Assembly: GCF_026250525.1 (NCBI RefSeq)
Contig: NZ_CP111043.1
Coordinates: forward strand, 682,001 to 746,000
DNA length: 64,000 bases
Direction: 5' to 3'
Origin: Chondrinema litorale
Lineage (GTDB): Bacteria > Bacteroidota > Bacteroidia > Cytophagales > Flammeovirgaceae
Translations under genes and position numbers: made by a program
Notes under the pieces: model-generated
What the model was told of the DNA's origin: nothing
Seen by the model: the letters and a program-made list of their open reading frames with translations, nothing else
The model's database searches: none
Part shown: positions 17,592-26,400 of the stretch, piece by piece
How the letters are laid out: each line of letters begins with the position of its first letter
How positions within the stretch are numbered: position 1 is the first letter of the stretch

Positions 17592-18167
17592 TTATATCTC
17601 TATCTTAGCACCCATTACTTTTAGAAATTCTCTAATAAATGCTGGATGAGCTGGCCAAGCTGGTGAGGTAACCAAGTTACCATCTACATAAGCACCATCA
17701 ACAGGAATAGACTGAAACTCACCACCTGCAATGGTTACTTCTGGCCCAACTGCTGGGTAAGCGGTCAATTTTCTTCCTTTTACAACATTGGCTGCTGTTA
17801 AAATCTGGATACCATGGCAAACAGCCGCTACTGGTTTATTGGCTGAAAAGAAATGTTTTACCATTTCAATCACAGTTGGGTTCAATCGCAAATACTCAGG
17901 TGCTCTACCTCCGGCTATTACCAAACCATCATAATCTTTCACATTTACATCATCAAAACTGTAATTTAATGCAAAGTTGTGGCCCGGCTTTTCGGTATAA
18001 GTCTGGTCTCCTTCAAAATCGTGTATAGCAGTTTTAATGGTGTCTCCTGCTTTCTTATCTGGGCAAACGGCATGCACTTCGTAACCGACCATTAAAAGCA
18101 TTTGAAAAGGAACCATAGTTTCGTAATCTTCTGCGAAATCTCCTGTGAGGAACAATACTTTTTTCAT
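17592..18167 (-). CDS. DJ-1/PfpI family protein
   Basis: 191 residues, a complete class I glutamine-amidotransferase-like fold. The nucleophile-elbow Cys is in [15 protein letters not shown], with the neighbouring His and the [17 protein letters not shown] segment typical of PfpI/YhbO-type proteins; an acidic residue from FAEDYE near position 15 completes the usual site. Family members have been assigned deglycase, glyoxalase, chaperone or peptidase activity, often in carbonyl or oxidative stress. It is monocistronic with its own terminator. The family is sure; the reaction is not. Confidence 0.88.
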   Translation of the reverse strand: MKKVLFLTGDFAEDYETMVPFQMLLMVGYEVHAVCPDKKAGDTIKTAIHDFEGDQTYTEKPGHNFALNYSFDDVNVKDYDGLVIAGGRAPEYLRLNPTVIEMVKHFFSANKPVAAVCHGIQILTAANVVKGRKLTAYPAVGPEVTIAGGEFQSIPVDGAYVDGNLVTSPAWPAHPAFIREFLKVMGAKIEI

Positions 18168-18783
18168 TTTTTTGAATTGTTTGTTTATGGTAAAATATGT
18201 TGTTTAAAAAATTCTATCGTGCAGTGTTTAAGGCAATTGGCATTGCTAAAATCACTGAAATTTGGAGATGGTAATGTAATTAGAATAATTGATGCGAAAG
18301 CTATATTGTAGATTAAGAAATAGTGAAATAGCTCATTAAATAACCACAATAAAACTTTTTGTTAATCACATCTATTTAACAATCACCCTACATGAGTAGT
18401 TTTCTAAAATGTCGATTTTTTCAATATTTGAGCAGAAGATATTTTGGTATTTAGGGTAAATCTTAACAAATCTTAATCGATGTTGAAACATCTAAACTCT
18501 AAGCCTAATAATTCAATTCTTTTTAAAGAAATATTCTAAGTTTGAGTCACTAATTTTAAAGATTAAATACTCAATTTGTATATCTAAAATCACTTTCAAC
18601 TACAAAACTGAATCAGCTAATTACTAGCCCAAAATCAATTAAAATAATTATATAATTACTGCTGGAAAAAGTATATTAGCTATTTAATAGCAGCACACAT
18701 AAATACATCATTCCCAGTAGATTATACCAGAAAAGGGATTATAAAGCAATAAATACGACTACCAATAACCGATAAGTTTAGCT
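18168..18783. other. Long non-coding divergent interval
   Basis: 616 bp of AT-rich DNA separate the divergent PfpI and PQQ-dehydrogenase genes. I see no credible coding frame. A 13-nt palindrome (GCTATT-T-AATAGC, 18679-18691) lies about 100 bp before the dehydrogenase gene and could be an operator. No TAnnTTTG promoter core was found by eye. Confidence 0.35.
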
Positions 18784-21684
18784 ATGAATCTTAAATTAAT
18801 TACCTCTATTTTCACATTAATCTTTGTCCTTTTTTTCAATTTTTTCTCATCTGATTTAAAGGAAACCAAAGACATTGTTTTAAAGGAAAAATACCTCGGT
18901 GGCAAATTCCCGAGATTAGCTACTGGTCAACCATTTTTGTTGGAACAAACGTTTACCAGCCTCTCTTTTAATTCAGAAGAATTAACCAGAATCATCTCTG
19001 TGCCAGATGCAAACCAATTGTTAGCTTTGGGTAGAACTGGCAGTGTTTGGATATTTAACGGAGATGAAAATACTACAGCAGCCACACTCTTAGTGGACTT
19101 GAGCGACAGAGTTGTTTCTAGCTCAAATGCTGGTTTGCTTGGAGCTGCATTTCACCCAGATTTTAACAACTCAGCAAGCGACCATTACAGAGAGATTTAC
19201 TTTTTCTATACATATAAATACACCTCATCAGCTCCCACTTACGACATCATAAGTAAGTTTAAATTTTCTGATTCGATGGATGCTATTTTAAGTGATTCGG
19301 AAGAAATACTTATCCAACACTACGACAGAAACTTTAATAATAATGGTGGAGATATGTTCTTCGACAATGATGGTTATCTCTATATTTCATTTGGAGATGA
19401 AGGTGGTAGCTACGACCCATTCGATAATGCACAAGAAATTACCAATAAATTCTTTGGTGGTATCTTAAGAATCGATGTAGATAACGATACAGAAAACAGC
19501 CATGCAATCAGAAAATATCCTTCTACTACAGATATCCCCAATGGTTACCCAGACAATATAAATCAAAATTACAGCATCCCTAACGACAACCCTTGGTTGA
19601 GCGAAAGTGGCGAGAACCTAGAAGAATATTATGCGATTGGCTTCCGTAATCCAGAAAACATGTTTTACGACAGCGAAACAGAGCAAATTTGGGTAGCAGA
19701 TATCGGGCAAGTAAGAAGAGAAGAAGTAAGCATTATTACCAAAGGAGACAATGCCCAATGGCCATTTATGGAAGGCAATTATCCTTACGACCATAAACCA
19801 GCTGTAATATTAGGTACAGAAGTTTCTCCAGTATTGCATTACACACATACTGAAGGTTCTCATATTATTGGTGGTTTGGTGTATAAAAACTCCAAATTTG
19901 GAAGACTTCAAAACAAATACATTTATGGCGATAACAGCAATGGTAATGTTTCGTACATAGACCCTGAAAAAGATTATGCGGTTACTTCAATTGCAGATGG
20001 CAACGATGGTTTGGTTTCATTTTTCACGAATGATGAAGGAGACGTGTACCTCGCCTACGAAAATGGTGACATCTACAAATTTGTAGATAATAATGTAGTA
20101 GAACCTCCTACCCTGCTTTCAGAAACGGAAGCATTTACAGATTTTACTACTATGGAACCTGCTGAGGGTATATTGCCTTACGAAATAAATGTTCCGTTCT
20201 GGTCAGATGGTGCAGAAAAGTACAGATGGATTTCTATTCCAGCAGATTCAGAAGGAATTTCTTTTAACACAGATTCGAGTTATACTTTCCCAATAGGAAC
20301 TGTTTTTATTAAACACTTCGAGATTCCAAATTCTGCCACTACTATGAGAAAGATCGAAACAAGGTTTTTTATAGTGGACGAAGAAGGACAAGGATATGGA
20401 TTAACTTACAGATGGAACGAGGAAGGTACAGATGCAGAACTGATTCCTGATGATGAATACCTCACCGATGAGCTTACAGTTTACAAAGACGGAATATTAA
20501 GCACGCAAACTTGGGAGTATCCGGCAAGGGCTCAATGTATAGAGTGCCACAACGATAATATTGGTTACGGACTGGGAGTAAGAACTACACAGTTAAACAA
20601 AATGCAAGTAGATGAATCTACTGGCTTAGAAAAAAATCAACTTATTGTCTGGAAAGATCATGGCTTCTTCGCAGATATGGAAGATGAGCTTGATTTAGAT
20701 GCACTGGAAAAAGTAGTACAAGTTACAGACACAACTGCCTCTTTAGAGTTTAGAGTAAGGTCTTATTTAGAAGTAAACTGTGCATTCTGCCACAGACCTA
20801 ATGGCGTAGATGCAAACTTCGATGCCAGATTAACCACTCCTTTGCATGATCAAAACCTGATTAACGCTGATGTGATTGGTAGAGATTCTGGAATCGGAAA
20901 TAAAATCGTGTTTCCGCTTAATCCAGATTCTTCTGAGATTTGGGTAAGAGATAATAGTTTGGCTTATACCAAAATGCCTCCAATTGCTAAAAATGTGTTG
21001 GACGAAGAGTATTTGGTAGTGCTGAAAGATTGGATTAATAGCTTAAAATATTCTTCAGAAGAAACTATCACGCTTTGCGAAGGTGAGAGCTACACTTTCC
21101 AGGATGGAACTACCATTAACGATATTGACACTGCTTTTACTTACCAAAGCCAGTTTACTGCCGAAGATGGATTGGATAGTGTAATTGTAACTCAAATTGA
21201 AGTTACGAAAATCGATGAGACAATTTCTGTGAATAGTATTACTCAATTAACTGCTAACGAAGATGACGAAACAGCCACTTACCAGTGGGTAGATTGCAGT
21301 AATGATAATGCTATTTTAGAAGGTGAAACAAACAGATCACTTTCTACTACAGAGATTGGCAGCTATGCGGTTATGATTACAAAAAATGGTTGTACAGTTA
21401 CTTCTGAATGTGCCAGTATTACAGGCATTATGGAAAATAGTTTTGGCGAAGGCTTACAGGTTTACCCGAACCCAACAAGTGGTATTTTAAATCTAAGCTT
21501 TGGTGAAAGGATTGATAATGGAAATATTCGTATTACTGATCTTACAGGCAAAGAGGTTTACAATACAACTCTCCAAAACCAAAATCAAATCAGTATGAAT
21601 CTAAACATCAAACAAGGCATTTACTTAATGACGATTACTGATAACAAAAAGCGCAGAGCGATCATTAAATTCTTGAAAGAGTAA
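18784..21684 (+). CDS. PQQ-type dehydrogenase/diheme fusion with T9SS tail
   Basis: 966 residues. A signal peptide (about 1-25) leads into a glucose/sorbosone dehydrogenase beta-propeller (about 50-430; GLLGAAFHPDF, GDEGG, YAIGFRNPENM). A second region (about 440-760) contains two heme c motifs, CIECH (585-589) and CAFCH (666-670), as in cytochrome-linked proteins of the SO2930 type. An Ig-like segment (about 770-880) and a type A T9SS sorting domain (about 890-966; VYPNPTSGILNLSF, KQGIYLMTI) follow. It probably oxidises a sugar or alcohol and passes electrons to its own hemes, at the cell surface or outside. Whether both hemes are loaded before T9SS export is an open question. Monocistronic, with a strong terminator. 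Confidence 0.82.
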   Translation: MNLKLITSIFTLIFVLFFNFFSSDLKETKDIVLKEKYLGGKFPRLATGQPFLLEQTFTSLSFNSEELTRIISVPDANQLLALGRTGSVWIFNGDENTTAATLLVDLSDRVVSSSNAGLLGAAFHPDFNNSASDHYREIYFFYTYKYTSSAPTYDIISKFKFSDSMDAILSDSEEILIQHYDRNFNNNGGDMFFDNDGYLYISFGDEGGSYDPFDNAQEITNKFFGGILRIDVDNDTENSHAIRKYPSTTDIPNGYPDNINQNYSIPNDNPWLSESGENLEEYYAIGFRNPENMFYDSETEQIWVADIGQVRREEVSIITKGDNAQWPFMEGNYPYDHKPAVILGTEVSPVLHYTHTEGSHIIGGLVYKNSKFGRLQNKYIYGDNSNGNVSYIDPEKDYAVTSIADGNDGLVSFFTNDEGDVYLAYENGDIYKFVDNNVVEPPTLLSETEAFTDFTTMEPAEGILPYEINVPFWSDGAEKYRWISIPADSEGISFNTDSSYTFPIGTVFIKHFEIPNSATTMRKIETRFFIVDEEGQGYGLTYRWNEEGTDAELIPDDEYLTDELTVYKDGILSTQTWEYPARAQCIECHNDNIGYGLGVRTTQLNKMQVDESTGLEKNQLIVWKDHGFFADMEDELDLDALEKVVQVTDTTASLEFRVRSYLEVNCAFCHRPNGVDANFDARLTTPLHDQNLINADVIGRDSGIGNKIVFPLNPDSSEIWVRDNSLAYTKMPPIAKNVLDEEYLVVLKDWINSLKYSSEETITLCEGESYTFQDGTTINDIDTAFTYQSQFTAEDGLDSVIVTQIEVTKIDETISVNSITQLTANEDDETATYQWVDCSNDNAILEGETNRSLSTTEIGSYAVMITKNGCTVTSECASITGIMENSFGEGLQVYPNPTSGILNLSFGERIDNGNIRITDLTGKEVYNTTLQNQNQISMNLNIKQGIYLMTITDNKKRRAIIKFLKE

Positions 21685-21700
21685 TGCTGAAAAACGGCAT

Positions 21701-21737
21701 AAAAAAATCCCTTGCAGTAATCTGCAAGGGATTTTTT
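21701..21737. terminator. Bidirectional terminator
   Basis: A 16-bp stem (AAAAAATCCCTTGCAG / CTGCAAGGGATTTTTT) with a 4-nt loop lies between convergent genes. A- and T-runs flank it on both sides, so it works on both strands. Confidence 0.92.
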
Positions 21738-21755
21738 GTTTTATCAATCAGACAA

Positions 21756-23423
21756 TTATTTGATAATAAATTCTATCCTTCTGTTTTTAGCCTGATTCTC
21801 TTTGGTATCATTTACTACAATTGGTTTACTTTCACCATAACCTACATAGGTTAATCTTTCTCCCGCTATTCCTTTTTCAACCATCATGTCAAATACTGCT
21901 TTAGCTCTGTTTAATGAAAGTTTCTCATTGCTACTTGCAGAACCTACTGAGTCGGTATGCCCACCTATTTCTACTTTGATGCCTGGGTTTTCTTTCATGT
22001 AAGAAACCAGTTTTTCCAATTCTACTTTAGAATCTTCAGCCAAGTTGAAAGAACCTGTTTCGAAGTAGATATTCTCCAAGTCGAATTTGGTATCTTTCTC
22101 AATTTCATCAAGCTGGATATCTAAATCCATATCCTCGCCTTTGTAATCGATCACCACAGTTTTTTCTTGATAGTTTGGTGCTTTTACTTTTAAAGTATAT
22201 TCTGCACTTTCTTCTGGTTTAAACTGATAAGTACCATTCGCATTTACTTTGTAAGTCTCAATTACATCAGCAGAACCTAACTCGCTCATTTTAATAGTTA
22301 CACCAGAAACTGCACTTTGCGTTTTAGCATCTGTCACTTTTCCTTTTACACCCAAAACTACTTTTTCTACAACTGGTTCTTCTTCTACTTTTTCCTCAAC
22401 TACTTCTTCTGTAACTAAAGTTTCTGGTAATGGCTCAGGAGTAGTAACCGTTTTCTTTCTTGACTTTCTCCAAGAAAGTGTTACTTCAAATGCATTGTTT
22501 GTTGGGTTACTTTCGTATCTCTGAGAAGTAGAAGCATCATAACTAAAACCTACCATATAGTTTTTAAAACCAGCTTCTGCTAAAAAGATACTTGCATTAT
22601 CTAAACTATACCAAGCACCTAAACCAACATGGCAATCTTCGTCTGGTGCACCTAACTGATATTTGAACATAGCACCAAGATTTACCTGATTGTAATCGTC
22701 CTGATTAATCCATCTGAATGTTGGCATAATGCTCAGTTGACTTTTTTGGTAAACAGTAACTCCACCACTGGTTACAAAACTTACTGGCAATTCACTATCA
22801 TCATTCAAAAAAGAATTTACTGGGCTATTCATGTTATACATGGCTACTCCCAAAAATGATAGTTGCTTGCCTTCTGCATCCAAATAATTCCAAGTAATAC
22901 CAGAAGAAACTGAGAAATAGCTCATGTTTATATCACTGAAAGACTCATTGATGTCTGCACTTTCGTCAAAACCGCCATTAATGTATTGGCTGTCGGTAGT
23001 CATGCCAGACGTTTTTACTTTTCTATTAAAAAAGCCTGGCTGTACTCCTACACTAATTAAGTTTCTCTTGCTTAAAGGAATATTATAAGCGAATGAAAGT
23101 GTACCGCCAGTAGTATTTAAAATACCATTCCCCTCGTCTTCACTAATCACAGAAACACCTATACCTCCTAGTTTTGAGCCATTTTCTCTAAAAAATGGAT
23201 GCATAAACGAAACAGAAGGGATATCGAATCTGCTACCTGAACGGATGTATTGACTGCGATAATTTAACACTACACTCGTGTAATCAGTTACCCCAACCAA
23301 AGATGGGTTGTGGTAAACTGGTGAGTTTAAGTATTGAGAGAAAAAGACATTTTGCGCACATGCACTCAGCGATACAATAGCGAAGGTTACTGCAAAAAAT
23401 ATTTTTTTATAAATGGTGTTCAT
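21756..23423 (-). CDS. PorP/SprF-OmpA fusion outer-membrane protein
   Basis: I place the start at the ATG giving MNTIYKK (555 residues) because it begins a clean signal peptide ending CAQ; an ATG 30 bp earlier is also possible. Residues about 20-310 are PorP/SprF (NVFFSQYLNSPVYHNPSLVG). An acidic linker rich in EEVVEEK (about 325-360) leads to a carboxypeptidase-regulatory Ig domain (about 362-435) and a full OmpA peptidoglycan-binding domain (about 445-555; GGHTDSVGS, LSLNRAKAV, NRRIEF). In the locus at 3475-7425 these functions are separate proteins. It follows its probable cargo adhesin by about 34 bp in one operon, and is likely a barrel tethered directly to the cell wall. Confidence 0.88.
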   Translation of the reverse strand: MNTIYKKIFFAVTFAIVSLSACAQNVFFSQYLNSPVYHNPSLVGVTDYTSVVLNYRSQYIRSGSRFDIPSVSFMHPFFRENGSKLGGIGVSVISEDEGNGILNTTGGTLSFAYNIPLSKRNLISVGVQPGFFNRKVKTSGMTTDSQYINGGFDESADINESFSDINMSYFSVSSGITWNYLDAEGKQLSFLGVAMYNMNSPVNSFLNDDSELPVSFVTSGGVTVYQKSQLSIMPTFRWINQDDYNQVNLGAMFKYQLGAPDEDCHVGLGAWYSLDNASIFLAEAGFKNYMVGFSYDASTSQRYESNPTNNAFEVTLSWRKSRKKTVTTPEPLPETLVTEEVVEEKVEEEPVVEKVVLGVKGKVTDAKTQSAVSGVTIKMSELGSADVIETYKVNANGTYQFKPEESAEYTLKVKAPNYQEKTVVIDYKGEDMDLDIQLDEIEKDTKFDLENIYFETGSFNLAEDSKVELEKLVSYMKENPGIKVEIGGHTDSVGSASSNEKLSLNRAKAVFDMMVEKGIAGERLTYVGYGESKPIVVNDTKENQAKNRRIEFIIK

Positions 23424-23457
23424 CGAATTAAATTTTTTGATTTGAAAAAGCATCAGA

Positions 23458-26400
23458 TTATTTCAGCAGGTTAACTACGCCTATGTTTCTGCTGTCTAAC
23501 TCTATTGCAGCACCATTTTCGAAAGTGCCTTCTATTTGCCAGGTATAAGTACCAACTGGAGCTTTGTTTCCGTTTATTGAACCATCCCAACCAACATTAG
23601 TCGCTTCGTACACATCGTCTGTGCTGTAAACCATCTCTCCAAGACTGTTAAATACTCTGAAAGTCAATGCTGAAAGGCTTTCTCCTCTCACTCTGAAATA
23701 ATCGTTATTGCCATCACCATTTGGTGTAAAAGTGTTTGGAATAAATACACTGCCATTCGGTGCTTCTACACTTATTTCGAAAGTTTGAACATAAGTATCT
23801 ACACCACCATTGGCTGTACCTCCATTATCTGTTAGGGTAACAGTAATGGTTACTGTTCCACTTTCTAACTGACTAGATGCTTGATAAGTCAGAGTAGCTG
23901 TTGTGCTTCCATCTACAAAGGAAACTTCTGGATCGGCGAGGATATCAACATCTGAAGAAGTTACTGTTAAAGTAAGCGACTGCGATAACTCATGTCCTAC
24001 TCCCGGAATTATATCTGTAATCGTGATCGTTTGTGGATAATCACTCACTCTGATAGACTGATCGTTGATTTCTGCAAAAGAAGGTGCATCGTTCACATCT
24101 AAGATCGCAATTGTGAAATCTTTGCTAAAGGTTAAACCTCCTTTGTCTGTAACTAATACGGTTATGCTATAGCTATCTTTGGTTTCGAAATCGAAACTCT
24201 CTGCAGTTTGTAACTCATCACCCACTATTGTAAAGGCAGCTTCGTCAGCTCCACTTACAAATGAATAAGTATGGGTTTCTGGTGAATCTTCGTCTGTTGC
24301 CGAGAAAGTGCCAATTACAGTTCCTACTGCATGATTTTCATAAACAGTATTAGCTGAAAGAGCAATATCAGTTGGCGCTTCATTTACATCTTCAATCTCA
24401 ATTGTAAATGTTTTGTCGAATGACAATCCGCCAGCATCTGTAGTTCGAATAATTACTATATAGCTGGCTTGTAATTCAAAATCAAAAGTAGTAGCTGTGA
24501 TTAATGCATCACCTACAATTTCGAAATTGGTTTCATCACTTCCACTCACAAAAGAATAAGTGTGCGTATCACCTTTGTCTTCGTCTGTTGTGGTGAATGT
24601 TCCAATCGTTACACCTTCATTTTCATTCTCTGCCACTGTATTTGCAGATAAAGTTATATCTGTTGCTACTTCGTTGATGTCTTCAATTTCTATTGTAAAA
24701 GTTTTATCAAAAGAAAGTCCACCAGCATCGGTAGTTCTGATTGTTACTGAGTAACTATCTTTTTCTTCATAATTGAATGAAGTAGTAGTTGTTAAAACAT
24801 CATCAACAATTTCGAAATTAGCTTCATCTCCACCACTTACAAATGAATAAGTATGGGTATCGTCAGCATCTTCGTCGGTAGTTGTAAATGTTCCTATAAC
24901 AGAACCGCTTGCTTTATTTTCTAAATCTGAAGTTTCAGATAAAGCAATATCTGTAGCAGTTTCGTTGATGTCGTTTACCGTAATTTCGAAAACTTCATCA
25001 TAAGTAAGACCACCTACATCAGTTGTTCTAATGGTTACTAAATAAGTGTCTTTAGTTTCGAAATCTAAAGCACCCAAAGTTTCTAACTTATCTCCATCTA
25101 TAGCAAAACTTGCTTCGTCTCCGCCACTTACAAAAGTGTAAGTAAATGTATCACCTGCATCTACATCTGTACTTGTAAATGTTCCAATCTCAGTTCCAGC
25201 TGCAGTATTTTCACTAATGGCATTTGCTGATAAAGTGATGTCTGTAGGCGTTTCGTTGATGTCGTTTACTGTAATTTCGAATACTTCATCGTAAGTAAGT
25301 CCACCTGCATCAATTGTTCTAATGGTTACTGAACAGGTTTCTTTAGTTTCGAAATCTAAGGCGCCTAAAGTTTCTAACTTATCTCCATCTATGGCAAAAC
25401 TTGCTTCGTCTCCGCCACTTACAAAAGTGTAAGTAAATGTATCACCAGCATCTTCGTCAGTACTTGTGAATGTTCCAATCTCAATTCCAGCAGCAGTGTT
25501 TTCATCAATGGTATTTGCTGATAAAGTAATGTCTGTAGGAGTATCGTTGATATCGTTAACTGATATACTTAAAACCGCCTCATAACTTCCAGAGAATGCA
25601 TCTGTTACTTTTACTCTAATGCTATAAGCGTTTGCAGTTTCATAATTGAATACACTAGCAGTTTTAAGGTCGTCAGCATCAATTGTAAAATTGCTATTAT
25701 TTGTAGCTCCGGTACCAGACACTAATTGATAAGTTAATGTCAATATATCATCGCTACCGGTTGCAGTAAGTTCTCCTATTATATCACCAAGAGTATTATT
25801 TTCGTCAATATCTGCGGCACTAATTGCTATATCTGCATCAGTATTATAAGATAAAGTTCTGGTATGCTCAATATTTAAAGTTGGATCATCACTGTAACCA
25901 CCAAATTCTAAAACATAACCATTAGTTGCTGAATAGTCATTCCATTGGCCACCTAAACTAGCATACATATGGATGTAATGTTCACCTCCAACAGCATTGT
26001 TTGGTTCTCCAACTAACCAGTTTATATAAGCACTAGAAACAGCTACTGGAGAAGTATTACCTGTTGAAACTGCTGTACCAGCTTCTGGTCCCATTACCCA
26101 GTAGAAATTACCTTCAGAGTCGTTTTGAGTAGCATATACTGTACTACCTAAAGCTGTATTTACTTCTTGGTATTCATCTGCTCCACCTAGCCAACCATCT
26201 CCAAGAAGCTTATCTGTAATGAAATCATTTTCTTCACTAGACGTAATGGTTGCCAAATAGCCAGTCATCCCATATAAAGATTGAGCTTCTGCATCTGCTT
26301 TTGCTGATAGCCAATCGTAACTACCACTTACATATTTGTAGAAGTGACTTTTGCCATCAACACTTAATGAGATCATATCAGAAATTACAAAACTGATTTC

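Noticed and set aside
24560..24754. Plus-strand ORF inside the adhesin repeats
   Set aside because: It is the antisense of the cadherin repeats; low-complexity Ser/Val content follows from the repeat.
24088..25833. CRISPR-like array
   Set aside because: Units are 291 bp, in frame, and encode cadherin domains; no short spacer-repeat pattern is present.
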